This document shows positions 42,127 to 51,049 of a stretch of DNA of 64,000 nucleotides, in pieces (the first letter of the stretch is position 1; each line of letters begins with the position of its first letter). The notes under the pieces were generated by a model. The model was given only the letters and a program-made list of their open reading frames with translations, searched no databases and was not told the DNA's origin. Source of the stretch: Janthinobacterium tructae (GTDB taxonomy: Bacteria > Pseudomonadota > Gammaproteobacteria > Burkholderiales > Burkholderiaceae_D); contig NZ_CP041185.1 in assembly GCF_006517255.1 (NCBI RefSeq), forward strand, positions 1,612,001 to 1,676,000, read 5' to 3'. Position numbers and translations under genes: made by a program.

Positions 42127-43944
42127 TCAACCTGCATCCGAATTGATTGAGGTATCCCCTGCTGCATTCATGCCCTCGACAAATTGGCTAGCGATAACCA
42201 TTCCAGCCAGTTGCTTGCCATGCAGGTTGTGATACTCAACAGGCTCGGTTCCGGCCGGCCCTACCACCAGCATGTTGGCATCGGCAAGTGCGCGTAGCGC
42301 CATCTTCGCATCCGCCTGTCGCGCCACGAAAGCGTCCATGGGGACAAACAGACCGGAGGCCGTCGGATAACATGCCGGTGGCATGCTCGTATCGTTTAGA
42401 GACCTCACGATCGCCTGCAATATCTTGGCAATGCCGGGATTCAGGCGAATCGGTGCGCACAACGAGTAGCGGCCCTTTGCTGACTGCATTGGCTCGGTAT
42501 TTTTGACCTTCTTCCCCCTTCCTTGACGAGCACCTGCAGGTGGTTCGCTACCAGTGCCCGCCGCAGTTGGGGGAACCGGTGGGATGGATGGCAACGACAA
42601 CTGACGATCGCTCACATCCGGCGGCGTCTCTGTGGCAACCCATTCGCCCTGAACCTGGGAGGATGCCGCCTTCGCCTGCCGTGGTCTAGCATCATGCTCC
42701 GTAGCTGGCACCTCGTCATGAGCGCGGCGGACAGCAATATCCATGTCCAGCGCCACTGGTGGCGGGTGCAACACAGCAAGGACAACGCCTGGCGTCACCA
42801 GCTTCAACGCCTCCAAGGGTTCAGGGGCGCCTGGCGGCCGGATTAACCAAACAGACTCGTCCGAATTCATTGGCAGGATGATCCCGGCATCGCTCAGAAT
42901 TTCCATGGCCTTCACCGGGGAGGCAGGTAAGCCATACAATCCCTCGTCTTCCAGCAAGTTGAGTATGTCGCTTATTCCGTTCGGCCACACCAGAAACAGG
43001 CCGTCCCGCCCGAGCCACATGCGGGACCGTTCTGCATTGGGCACCCATCCCTGATGTGACTGCACGAGCTCGCGCATTGCTTTGAGCAGAAACCTGGCAA
43101 GGTAAGCCCGCGCGCGGGCCTTGCCTGCTTGCGTGTCGGCTTCGCGCAAGTCTCGGTAGATCACCAAAGTCGACGCACGATTGACGAGATGGTCAATGAC
43201 GTTGTGATCTTGATATTTCACTTCACCACTGATCGCCGCAAGCATGTGGGCGACGATCATCGAGTCGTCGTGACTCAGGTAGGCCAGGGTATCTGGCGGC
43301 AGGATCATCGGTAGCGCGAACAATGACAGGGAGCGGCACTCCTGTCTGGCCTCCCCCCATCGGACGAACAGACGGTCAACCTCGCGTTTGTCAATCCACT
43401 CCCCAAGGGGTGCCAGGTATGGCTGCCACACGGTTCCATGCGCATCACTCACAACGACCGTGTCCACGACGCGGTAGAGGTACGCGCATAGCCCTGCAAC
43501 GAAGGTAGCAAAGCGCCAGCGTGGCTCCAACTGTCGACGGGTTGATATCGTCGCCCTGCCAGCGAAAATCTGCGAGTCTGTCGCTTGCAGTGCGAAGAAT
43601 GCGGTCTCCATGCCCAGGCGTGCCAAACCTCCAGGGCGAGCAAAAAAACTGTCCTGCGTCGCTGGCAAGACATTCACGTAAGCGATGTACTTCCTGATGA
43701 GCGGAAGCATTTCCTTGGTAAAGGCCTTAGCATCGCCGCCATAGGCCAGTTTGATGCGCCCCAGGATATCCCGATTGTCGTCCGAGATCGCATCGACAGT
43801 CCGGGGACGTATCCCGCCGTCACGCGCATGGCCGTTGATGGGATGTGAACGTTGAGGACAGGTGGGCGTGGCTTGACGGCCGCGATCACATTGACGATGG
43901 TGGCCAAGCCAACCCAGGTATTTGAAGAGATTCACTTTGGTCAT
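42127..43944 (-). CDS. traI: MobH-type relaxase TraI (TraI_2), atypical motif
   Basis: 605 aa from ATG 43944. The N-terminal region (about 85-190) is TraI_2-like: PATQDSFFARPGGLARLGMETAFFA, then STRRQLEPRWRFATFVAGLCAYLYR and VWQPYLAPLGEWI. MobH relaxases normally have metal-binding histidines in the motif HHxxxGGLxxHxLE; at these places this protein has F-F and a non-His residue. The C-terminal domain (about 490-600) fits the TraI_2 C-terminal DNA-binding region (GLFVPMDAFVARQAD). Context next to traD supports relaxase identity; whether the nicking site is complete is uncertain. Confidence 0.75.
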   Translation of the reverse strand: MTKVNLFKYLGWLGHHRQCDRGRQATPTCPQRSHPINGHARDGGIRPRTVDAISDDNRDILGRIKLAYGGDAKAFTKEMLPLIRKYIAYVNVLPATQDSFFARPGGLARLGMETAFFALQATDSQIFAGRATISTRRQLEPRWRFATFVAGLCAYLYRVVDTVVVSDAHGTVWQPYLAPLGEWIDKREVDRLFVRWGEARQECRSLSLFALPMILPPDTLAYLSHDDSMIVAHMLAAISGEVKYQDHNVIDHLVNRASTLVIYRDLREADTQAGKARARAYLARFLLKAMRELVQSHQGWVPNAERSRMWLGRDGLFLVWPNGISDILNLLEDEGLYGLPASPVKAMEILSDAGIILPMNSDESVWLIRPPGAPEPLEALKLVTPGVVLAVLHPPPVALDMDIAVRRAHDEVPATEHDARPRQAKAASSQVQGEWVATETPPDVSDRQLSLPSIPPVPPTAAGTGSEPPAGARQGRGKKVKNTEPMQSAKGRYSLCAPIRLNPGIAKILQAIVRSLNDTSMPPACYPTASGLFVPMDAFVARQADAKMALRALADANMLVVGPAGTEPVEYHNLHGKQLAGMVIASQFVEGMNAAGDTSINSDAG

Positions 43945-44499
43945 AAGGAACACTCACGTGGCTATGTGAGCATTATGGCTATGCAAATCAACGTACTTCC
44001 AATTGAAAGCCGGCCCTCCACTGCGATCATTCATCGACACACGGCTCGGTCACCGATAAACAACCGCCCTCCTTTGACTACGCTAGATGTACAAGAAGGT
44101 TACCCGCGATAAGGGACCCGAGCATATCGGTCGGCACTACCGTAGCCAAAGGGGCAACCCTGCTGAAAGCAACTTTGCAATCCTCAATCCTCTCACTGGT
44201 TGCCGTGTACTTCCGCTTTCGCATGCGGATTGAATCCGTAGCTGTTTGCTGACGCTAGTAACTTCCATCTCAATACCCGACATTCTGATCTTCGCTCAAT
44301 AAATCCAAATGCCTTTACATATCTCCTGCTAGTACACGCCCCATCTTGACCTCTTTAGGGAACAAGCTATTCGCGCGACTTATATCACGAAGTGACCTCA
44401 AGCAGCGGCATGGACCGTAGAATAATATTTTCAACAACACATGTCGATTCAATAAGAACCTAGGCGTAGGATCAGGCTTTTAGACGAGAGGTTGAATCC
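43945..44499. promoter_or_regulatory. Divergent control region of traI and the lipoprotein operon, candidate oriT
   Basis: 550 bp without a gene. Next to traI a palindrome CTCAC-8nt-GTGAG and a direct repeat of TGGCTATG (about 43952-43983). GCATGCGGATTGAATCCGTAGC at about 44223 resembles the IS30-type terminus core. The last 100 bp before the lipoprotein are AT-rich (GAATAATATTTTC). Origin of transfer is only a guess from the position beside the relaxase gene. Confidence 0.3.
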
Positions 44500-46284
44500 A
44501 TGCGTGCTACTGCTACGTTGTCGCTACTAGGTGCCTGCTTACTTACTTCGGGCTGCCAGTCAGCTTACCTGTATAACAAGAAATCAGACGCCATAGCCAA
44601 AGCAGCGGCTGAGGACTACGAAGCTAGCAAGTTCAGTGAGCATTTAAAAGCTCAGCGTAAGGTATTAGTCACACTCGAAGATCGGGAAGTTTCAGCGTTT
44701 AGTAAGTTGACTCTCGCTGAGCGTGATCAAGCATTGCTCGCCCTTGTATCGTCTCAAGAAAAAGGCTTACCTGTAACTACGAAAGATGGGTTCGCCAATC
44801 GCCTGCTTGAAAAAATAGATGGTCGTCTGATTGCCCTAGATGGAAACCCAGATGCCCGACATGGTGCTAGGGCCAGTGAGGTAAAGGCGCGAGCGCTATT
44901 GAAGGTTTCTAGGGAGGGGCAAGTTCGTGCACGGCAGAATTTAGCCTTGCCAAACGACGGGTTTGATTCGATCGAGGCATGCAGTGACAAAGTAGCTAAG
45001 TTGGAAAAAGCTACAACTTCCGATGCTATCAAAGCGCTCGTAGAGCCGAATTTCGAGTCCATGGCAGTGGTGCTCTGGCCCTCGATTATAGGAAGCGCAA
45101 ATGAACTTGGAAAGCAGTGCAGGATTGAGCAGGAGCAACTAGCGATCTTGAAAGAGTTGAAGCCTGAGCGGTCGTATTTCCTTGACCGTGCAGTAACGGC
45201 GTATGAGGTACAGGAGTCGGCAATCAAGAGCGCGGATGACAAAGCGAAAGCGTTAAAATCTGCGATGACAACCGCGGCTAAAGACTTGGCGGCTGCTACC
45301 AAGAGTAAAGCGGAAAGAGAGGCTCTTACTGATTTTAGCTGTCCTGCTGCCTCTGATGCTGCAGTTGCCCCTGCTGATCCTAATGCTACGTCTGCCGCTG
45401 CTGCGGGGGCGCTCGCAGCAACGGCAAAGCTCACAACAGAGGCGCCAGCTACTCCTGATACTGAACCGAAAAAAACTGTCATCACTTCAGCAAGCAATCT
45501 ATGCAAGGCCCTCACTAAGTTGAAAGATCTCGGTTTTCGCGGTCGCAAGGTGGTTGCCGAAGAAAAAATTGCGCGGATCCGAGACGTTCTCCAGGCTATG
45601 AGTGGAATCACCCCGGAAACTCAATCTGCTGACACCGATTCATCGTTGGCATTGATAGCGGCAACCACGCGGCTCTCCGGCGCCCTGCGAATGTATCAGC
45701 AGGCAGGAAAATGGCCCTTACTTGAACCTTTGATCATTGAGAAGCAATTGGCAGATGCGCAATTAGCATCCGCGAATGCTCAGGTTGCGTTAGAGAAGCG
45801 GCGGCTCACCTACCACGCAGAAATTGTCACCTCGATACGGTCTGAAATCGAATTGCTGGATGAGGCCCGATATTCTCTGGTGAACGGATTTGGCGAGTTG
45901 GTCGACATCCGGCAAGAGGCGCCTTGCTCCAACAAGAATCTGAAACGGTGCTCATCATATGAGGCGCTCCTATCCAGCAACACCAGGGTGAATGGGGTAC
46001 CCGAAGAGCGTGCGGCGTATCGGGCGATGGCACTGTTTGCAGAGTCTTACAGTGTAGGTAGAGATCGTCAGATGGCTGCTGGAGTGCGCCTAGCCCTGTC
46101 CAACTACCAGCGGAGCTATATATTGTCCGAAGAGGCGGTCGCATCCTGGACGGCACTACTTAATACCCCAGTAGACTTGCTGCGGCAGTACCACGCAGGA
46201 GGAATCACCACTGACGATGTCGCCCCGGTGATTTCCATCCTCCAGACCATTGGCATCTTCGGTATTGCGGATCGAGTCAAATAA
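44500..46284 (+). CDS. Large lipoprotein of unknown function
   Basis: 594 aa. Signal with lipobox LLTSGC (Cys19). The body is strongly helical and coiled-coil-like, with a low-complexity Ala/Pro/Thr linker (about 285-325). Paired cysteines occur at IEACSDK, KQCRIE, FSCPA, NLCKAL and APCSNKNLKRCSS. No enzyme motif or known family. It opens a three-gene plus-strand operon (46294, 46912) oriented away from the transfer genes. Probably anchored in the outer membrane, facing the periplasm; a role in surface exclusion, phage exclusion or envelope stress is conceivable but unproven. Confidence 0.6.
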   Translation: MRATATLSLLGACLLTSGCQSAYLYNKKSDAIAKAAAEDYEASKFSEHLKAQRKVLVTLEDREVSAFSKLTLAERDQALLALVSSQEKGLPVTTKDGFANRLLEKIDGRLIALDGNPDARHGARASEVKARALLKVSREGQVRARQNLALPNDGFDSIEACSDKVAKLEKATTSDAIKALVEPNFESMAVVLWPSIIGSANELGKQCRIEQEQLAILKELKPERSYFLDRAVTAYEVQESAIKSADDKAKALKSAMTTAAKDLAAATKSKAEREALTDFSCPAASDAAVAPADPNATSAAAAGALAATAKLTTEAPATPDTEPKKTVITSASNLCKALTKLKDLGFRGRKVVAEEKIARIRDVLQAMSGITPETQSADTDSSLALIAATTRLSGALRMYQQAGKWPLLEPLIIEKQLADAQLASANAQVALEKRRLTYHAEIVTSIRSEIELLDEARYSLVNGFGELVDIRQEAPCSNKNLKRCSSYEALLSSNTRVNGVPEERAAYRAMALFAESYSVGRDRQMAAGVRLALSNYQRSYILSEEAVASWTALLNTPVDLLRQYHAGGITTDDVAPVISILQTIGIFGIADRVK

Positions 46285-46293
46285 GGAGCTAGC

Positions 46294-46899
46294 ATGAAAG
46301 TAATCATTACGTTCTTAGCGGTATTTGCGGCCACGCTTGCCTACGCTGAAGATGGAAAGGAAAACTCTAAGCTGAGCTCGCCAGCCCAGCTGGCAAAAAC
46401 GACGTCGGCCTATCTCGGTGCAGTTTCAGCGATGTTATCGAAGCAAAGTGCTGAGGTTAATCGGATGATTGATGAACGTACCGACGCCATTGCTGCACGT
46501 GAGCGTGCAGCTCTCACAGCGCAGAATCGAGTGAAGAGCGAGATTGAACACTACAACATGACTCGCAGTAACGTGCTTGCCGACAGTCTTCAGTCAATGA
46601 TCCGCCGTAGCGATCGAGTAGCCACGGAACCTGCCGACTTGACTTCGGCGGAAGCTGCTCTCAGATCGGAAATCAAGGTGGCTACCGCGCTTCCACTCCT
46701 GTCGACAGATAAACTTGACTCAGCTGCTAAAAAGCTAGCAGTGCTAGCTGAGCAGCAGCCCCCTCTCGAGCGCGCGCAAGAGGCGATTGAGTTTTACAAC
46801 GCAACCAAGGCTTCGGTTAACAAGATCGAAAAGGATGCTGAAGCGACAAAATTGAAAGCAGACGAAGAGTCCAAAAAAGCAATCTTACCAACTACCTAA
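46294..46899 (+). CDS. Periplasmic coiled-coil protein of unknown function
   Basis: 201 aa with a signal peptide (VIITFLAVFAATLAYA). The mature part is almost entirely helical (ALTAQNRVKSEIEHYNMTRSNVLADSLQSMI...), with no cysteines or catalytic motif, and ends in a Lys/Glu-rich helix. It starts 9 bp after the lipoprotein with AAGGAG upstream, so is co-translated and presumably a partner of the lipoprotein. Confidence 0.6.
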   Translation: MKVIITFLAVFAATLAYAEDGKENSKLSSPAQLAKTTSAYLGAVSAMLSKQSAEVNRMIDERTDAIAARERAALTAQNRVKSEIEHYNMTRSNVLADSLQSMIRRSDRVATEPADLTSAEAALRSEIKVATALPLLSTDKLDSAAKKLAVLAEQQPPLERAQEAIEFYNATKASVNKIEKDAEATKLKADEESKKAILPTT

Positions 46900-46911
46900 T
46901 GCGAGGTCATC

Positions 46912-47364
46912 ATGAAAACACTCAAAGAGCTTCGAAATATCATAGCGAATGGCGAGCCAGAGGAAAAATTGACGGCTGCAATGGAGATTACAAACTTCAT
47001 GCTGCCCTACAACGAGGAGTACAACCTGCTACTCGACCTTGAGGCGTCCGCTACCATAGAGCATTTCGCCATCACCCACCCAGAAAAGGGTGGAATCGAT
47101 CATGGCTACCGTCTCGAACTGGAAGCGTTGCAAACTAGCATTATGGCACGGAAGTCGTTTCTGGACATGCAACTTCGTGCCTTTCAGAACAGCGAAATCG
47201 GCATCGATGCGCCTGACCAAGACGTAGTAGACAACGTTAAAAAGCTTACCGATAAAGTGGCGAAAATAGTGATGAAGAACCAGGCTATCAAGGGGATCAT
47301 CGCATCTCTCGCGGAAATTGCAACGCTGATCAACAATACGATGGAAAGGTTGAAACCAGCGTAG
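46912..47364 (+). CDS. Small helical cytoplasmic protein of unknown function
   Basis: 150 aa, no signal peptide; GAGGTCATC before ATG 46912. All-helical (LKELRNIIANGEPEEKLTAAMEITNFML; VVDNVKKLTDKVAKIVMKNQAIKGIIASLAEIATLI). Third gene of the operon, 12 bp after the second. No family recognised; unlike its two partners it is predicted to be intracellular. Confidence 0.55.
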   Translation: MKTLKELRNIIANGEPEEKLTAAMEITNFMLPYNEEYNLLLDLEASATIEHFAITHPEKGGIDHGYRLELEALQTSIMARKSFLDMQLRAFQNSEIGIDAPDQDVVDNVKKLTDKVAKIVMKNQAIKGIIASLAEIATLINNTMERLKPA

Positions 47365-47462
47365 AGCGTTCCGAAGCAGTCCCGCCGCAGCCCATTTCAT
47401 CAAAAAATTAGATCATAGCAAGTTGCCACTGACAACCATTATGGCCCTCCATTATCTGCTAG

Positions 47463-47511
47463 TGGCTGCGGATAGCGGACGATCTGAGTGGCTCAGTGTA
47501 CGAGATTATTG
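47463..47511. repeat. Dispersed intergenic repeat, copy 1
   Basis: TGGCTGCGGATAGCGGACGA..CTG..TGGCTCAGTGTACGAGATTATTGC. Matches the copy at 62209-62262 near tRNA-Val, apart from a few substitutions and a short gap. It lies between the unknown operon and the IS3 element. Confidence 0.6.
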
Positions 47512-47590
47512 CGTCAATGGTGAGATAGCCCCCTGATTCCCCGGACACAGCCTATGCGTTATTCTTACGGATAGTAATAGGACTGTGCAT

Positions 47591-47980
47591 ATGACTAGGA
47601 ACAAGCAAACAATCGAAGTGGTAACGGTGAGCCAGGAGCGTCGCAGACGCTGGTCAGCCGAGGAAAAGGCGGCACTGGTACGCGAGACGTACGAGCCGGG
47701 CATGAACGTGTCGCTGGTCGCTCGCAAGCACGGCGTGGGGGCGAGCCAGCTGTTCAACTGGCGCAAACTCGAACGCGAAGGTGCACTGATGGCGGTTACT
47801 GCCGGCGAATCGGTCGTGCCAGCGAGCGAACTGGCAGCTGCGCGCGCCCAGATCGCACAATTGCAGCGCATGCTTGGCAAGAAGACGATGGAGGCGGAAA
47901 TTCTCAAGGAGGCCGTCGAGTTCGCTCGCGAAAAAAAGTGGATTGCGCGCTCGCCCTTGTTGGGCAAGGACGACCAGTGA
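47591..47980 (+). CDS. IS3-family transposase OrfA
   Basis: 129 aa from ATG 47591. Helix-turn-helix ([41 protein letters not shown]) and a leucine-zipper helix ([24 protein letters not shown]), as in IS2-like OrfA. The A7G run at 47931-47938 near its end allows -1 frameshifting into orfB. Confidence 0.9.
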   Translation: MTRNKQTIEVVTVSQERRRRWSAEEKAALVRETYEPGMNVSLVARKHGVGASQLFNWRKLEREGALMAVTAGESVVPASELAAARAQIAQLQRMLGKKTMEAEILKEAVEFAREKKWIARSPLLGKDDQ

Positions 47981-48849
47981 AGCCGGTTTGTTCTGCCCTT
48001 GGTGTAGCGCGCTCGCATGTTTCGCAAATGTTGATTCGGCCGGCCGACTGGGTCGATGGCCGCACTGTACAAACGTTCCATCAACCTGCTGACGCGATCC
48101 TGGTCGACGCGGTGCGCGCCGAGATCACCGCATTGCCAACGTATGGCTATCGCCGTGCAGGCGCTCTGGTCAATCGAACACGCGCATTGATGGGGCTGCA
48201 AACGATCAACCATAAGCGCTTTTACCGGGTGATGAAACAGAACTCTCTACTGCTGCCCAAAGCACCTAAACGGCCCGTCAGTAGCCGCGTGCACGACGGT
48301 GTGGTGTCGGTGGCCGAATCGAACCAACGCTGGTGTTCCGACGGTTTCGAGATCGCCTGCGACAACGGCGAAGTGGTGACCGGCGTGTTCATGAAGGACT
48401 GCTGTGATCGTGAAATCATCGCGTGGCGGGCGTGGGCTGAACGTGGGTTGCCTGGCGAACCGGTACGTGACATGTTGGTGGAAGCGGTGGAAGCGCGATT
48501 TGGCCAGGCCAGTGTCGGATCGACCCGGCTGGAATTCTTGAGCGACAACGGTGGCGCCTACCGGGCCCATGAAACGCACGCCTTGGTGCGCGCACTTGGG
48601 ATTGAACCGGTGCACACGCCGGTATGCAGCCCGCAGTCGAACGGCATTGCTGAAAGCTTCGTGAACACGTTTAAACGAGACTATGTGAACTTGATGGACC
48701 GCAGCAGCGCAGAAATCGTTCTGGCTCAATTGCCAGACGCCTTTATGCACTTCAACGAGGTCCATCCGCATTCGTCGCTGAAATGGAAATCGCCTCGCAT
48801 GTTCAGGAGGGAGCTGGCGCGCCGGGCTCAGGAAAGTGGCGCTAACTAA
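47938..48849 (+). CDS. IS3-family transposase OrfB (DDE integrase domain)
   Basis: Up to 303 aa, in the -1 frame relative to orfA; translated as an OrfAB fusion after slippage at the A7G site, or from an internal start. rve core: D in [13 protein letters not shown] in [12 protein letters not shown] in [16 protein letters not shown]. All catalytic residues are present, so the element should be active. Confidence 0.92.
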   Translation: MDCALALVGQGRPVKPVCSALGVARSHVSQMLIRPADWVDGRTVQTFHQPADAILVDAVRAEITALPTYGYRRAGALVNRTRALMGLQTINHKRFYRVMKQNSLLLPKAPKRPVSSRVHDGVVSVAESNQRWCSDGFEIACDNGEVVTGVFMKDCCDREIIAWRAWAERGLPGEPVRDMLVEAVEARFGQASVGSTRLEFLSDNGGAYRAHETHALVRALGIEPVHTPVCSPQSNGIAESFVNTFKRDYVNLMDRSSAEIVLAQLPDAFMHFNEVHPHSSLKWKSPRMFRRELARRAQESGAN

Positions 48850-48992
48850 ACGATTGGCTGTGTCTGGTTATACGGGGGCAAGATCAAATGGCGAGTTTAT
48901 GGGTTCGCTATAGATATCAAACCTAATGTTCGATAGCAATACAAAACTATCAGTGCGTCACTACAAAAAACGCAGAATAAACCATGCAATGA

Positions 48993-49574
48993 CTAATTTT
49001 TCTCTACATTCAGGCGCAAGTCAGGTTTGCCAGCAAAGCTCGATTGAATACGGGAATCCGTGGCATATCGTTTGACGAGCTTGCAAAACACACATCCGGA
49101 GTGATCCGCCGAGGTATCCCCGAGTGCGATCAGATAGCGGCAGCGGCAACGCGGGCAGGTATGCAGCGCCAACTGCGATGAATGGTGGGTCCAAATGCCC
49201 TCTACGCTAGCGATCAGCTCGAAAGCGCGATCAAACGAGATGCTGGAACGGCCATTCCACCGCTCTCGATACATCTTGTAGGCGCAGACCATGGCCTTCC
49301 GTGCCGAACATGCATGCTGCGTACGCAGGAAATGAAAAATAGTGGCGATCAGTGACGCCTCGGCACGTTGCACCAGTGTCGCCATATGGTACCAATCCTG
49401 CGAGCTAGGCCATCGACCGCCGGTGGCCACCCGGTCATTGTAGAAATACTCCCGCAGCAGCGATGCACTCAATCCGGTCAAATAGGCGACGGTTTTCATC
49501 CGCGCGCCCTGTTCGACGCAGGATTTGGCAAGCTGCAGGGCCTGAATGTGCCGCTCTGCATGTTCGTACGCCAT
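48993..49574 (-). CDS. FlhC-like transcriptional activator (SetC/AcaC type)
   Basis: 193 aa, like FlhC of Escherichia coli (192 aa). N-terminal helices (HIQALQLAKSCVEQGARMKTVAYLTGLS, an HTH-like region), then the FlhC zinc site C140-x2-C143 and C161-x2-C164 in HTCPRCRCRY...SGCVFCK. No flagellar genes are nearby. In SXT (SetC) and IncC (AcaC) such FlhC homologs form a complex with an FlhD homolog and switch on the transfer operons. The partner gene lies 7 bp upstream on the same strand. Confidence 0.85.
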   Translation of the reverse strand: MAYEHAERHIQALQLAKSCVEQGARMKTVAYLTGLSASLLREYFYNDRVATGGRWPSSQDWYHMATLVQRAEASLIATIFHFLRTQHACSARKAMVCAYKMYRERWNGRSSISFDRAFELIASVEGIWTHHSSQLALHTCPRCRCRYLIALGDTSADHSGCVFCKLVKRYATDSRIQSSFAGKPDLRLNVEKN

Positions 49575-49581
49575 ACGTCAC

Positions 49582-49929
49582 CTATGCGAGGCGCGCATGA
49601 GCCGTAGTCGCCTGGCCGGCACGCGAGGGGCCACGGGTTGCATCCTGATCAACAGCGCGGACCCGGCACAACGTCATGGCCAATACGGGCGGCGTTTCCA
49701 GGAGAGTCTTAAAATTACCTATCGGCTTAAACAAGCTTTCATGCGACATGCTAGCGGCAAGCTGCTGCAATGAGTCCACGCTCATTGCGGCGAGCGTCTC
49801 GGCTGAGGCAGTGTCGAGGTGAAAGGTACAGCAAGTGGCCAGGAGGTCTTGCTTCAGACCCACCTGGATAGTGAGTAAGTAATTCAAATTGAGGTACTGC
49901 ACGTCCGTGTATCGAATCGCGTCTTCCAT
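49582..49929 (-). CDS. FlhD-like transcriptional activator (SetD/AcaD type)
   Basis: 115 aa, the size of FlhD. The opening YTDVQYLNLNYLLTIQVGLKQDLLATCCTFHLD corresponds to the FlhD core helix region (LNLSYLLLAQRLI...). The later MSVDSLQQLAASMSHESLFKP resembles the DNA-contacting part. First gene of a flhD-flhC-like pair, divergent from the CI-like repressor, with a shared ~350-bp control region. Confidence 0.83.
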   Translation of the reverse strand: MEDAIRYTDVQYLNLNYLLTIQVGLKQDLLATCCTFHLDTASAETLAAMSVDSLQQLAASMSHESLFKPIGNFKTLLETPPVLAMTLCRVRAVDQDATRGPSRAGQATTAHARLA

Positions 49930-50279
49930 GGTCCACCCCGCTTTGCCCCGCTACTGCGGGGCGTGGTCATTAATCCGGTTTCCGCTGTGCACATCTGCCC
50001 GGTCGGTCAACTGATTAGCGAAGTCATGAGTACGAGGACTACGCGCGTAGGCAATAGCACATTAAAAAAAGACTACTCCGCAAAATTTCAAAGGTCAATA
50101 GCAACTGCTAATCGAATCAAAATATTTATATGCACTTTAGCAAACTTTCACTGGAGGAAATCCGATTCCCCCTCTAAAATCAAGCTCAGCCCCATAAAAA
50201 CATACCTATAACAACTGCTACAAATAATCTACAAACAAACTAAGGTCTCTCACTTTACCTCGGCCTGGAGACAAAAATC
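49930..50279. promoter_or_regulatory. Divergent operator/promoter region between activators and repressor
   Basis: 350 bp, AT-rich towards the repressor gene. Candidate operators: CAACTGCTAAT around 50101 (within TAGCA-ACTGCTA, an interrupted palindrome) and a related CAACTGCTACAAAT at 50212. A GC hairpin (CCCCGC-TACT-GCGGGG) at about 49947-49962 lies in the activator leader. Which site belongs to which promoter cannot be read directly. Confidence 0.45.
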
Positions 50280-50975
50280 GTGACAACAAGCAATAACATC
50301 CCGCTTACCAGAGAGGCCGTCCGCGAACTTGACATCGATATCGTCCCTGGTGTCCGGCAACGGCTCATTGCAGAACTCGACAGACGGGGAATACATCCTG
50401 GTCAACGCGAGCACTTCCTGAGCCAGATTACTGGCCGAGCGCTGCAAACAGTGGCACGCTGGATCGATGAAGAAAAACCAGGTTTGCCCGATCTCAAATC
50501 CCTCGCCATTGTCTGCCTTCAGTTCGACATGGATGCGAACTGGATCCTGGGATTAACGTCGCATCGCATCCCTTTCCCACGGCAACAATTAACGCCTGGT
50601 GTGCGCCAACAAGTGCATGGCCAGGCGGCTCCGCCCTTTGACTGGATCGGCCATTTACTGGCAGAGACAGCATTGCTCAATGACACCGACTTAGCCGGCC
50701 TAATGCGTGGCGACGACATGGCCCCGTTAATCCAGGAAGGATCCTTGTATTTCTTTGATGCGTGTGTCCACGAAATAGATATCAATGGCATCTACGTACT
50801 TGAATATCAGGAAAAGGTGCTTGTGAGACACGTAGAGATCGTGGTGGGCGAAGGACTTCTCCTACGCTGCGAGAACGCGCGCTACAAACCAACCATGGTA
50901 AAAATGGCCAAAGTCGCAAGCACATTAAAAATCGTCGGGCGCGTTAAGAATGTACTGAATTTTTCAACCCTATAA
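50280..50975 (+). CDS. CI/SetR-like repressor, S24 fold without catalytic dyad
   Basis: 231 aa from GTG 50280 (CTGGAG upstream). N-terminal DNA-binding helices (about 24-92: RQRLIAELDRRGIHPGQREHFLSQITGRALQTVARWI). The C-terminal domain (about 140-190) has the S24 layout, MRGDDMAPLIQEGSLYFFD and IYVLEYQEKVLVRHVE. Where LexA/CI proteins have GDSM and VKR, this has GDDM (Asp146) and VRH (Arg183), so both the Ser and Lys needed for self-cleavage are replaced. It divergently faces the flhDC-like activators, as the SXT SetR does its targets. DNA damage would not be expected to inactivate it by autocleavage. Confidence 0.78.
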   Translation: MTTSNNIPLTREAVRELDIDIVPGVRQRLIAELDRRGIHPGQREHFLSQITGRALQTVARWIDEEKPGLPDLKSLAIVCLQFDMDANWILGLTSHRIPFPRQQLTPGVRQQVHGQAAPPFDWIGHLLAETALLNDTDLAGLMRGDDMAPLIQEGSLYFFDACVHEIDINGIYVLEYQEKVLVRHVEIVVGEGLLLRCENARYKPTMVKMAKVASTLKIVGRVKNVLNFSTL

Positions 50976-51049
50976 CATCACAATCTACGGGCCAATAGGG
51001 AGCTAAATCCCATTCAATATCTTGCAATAATCCATTTAATTGAGAACAC

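Larger units (their letters stand above)
47526..48881 (+). mobile_element. IS3-family element with orfA/orfB
   Basis: About 1.36 kb with imperfect terminal inverted repeats: left TAGCCCCCTGATTCCCCGG then ACACAGCC; right (complement) TTGCCCCCGTATAACCAG then ACACAGCC. Two overlapping ORFs with an A7G slippery site. No clear target duplication by eye. Confidence 0.82.

Noticed and set aside
43674..43953. Frameshift at the traI N-terminus
   Set aside because: A second frame gives a plausible-looking hydrophobic start, but the annotated frame continues into the conserved domain without a break; I cannot prove a shift.
50280..50975. Self-cleaving LexA/SetR-type S24 peptidase
   Set aside because: Fold fits but the catalytic Ser and Lys positions are Asp146 and Arg183.
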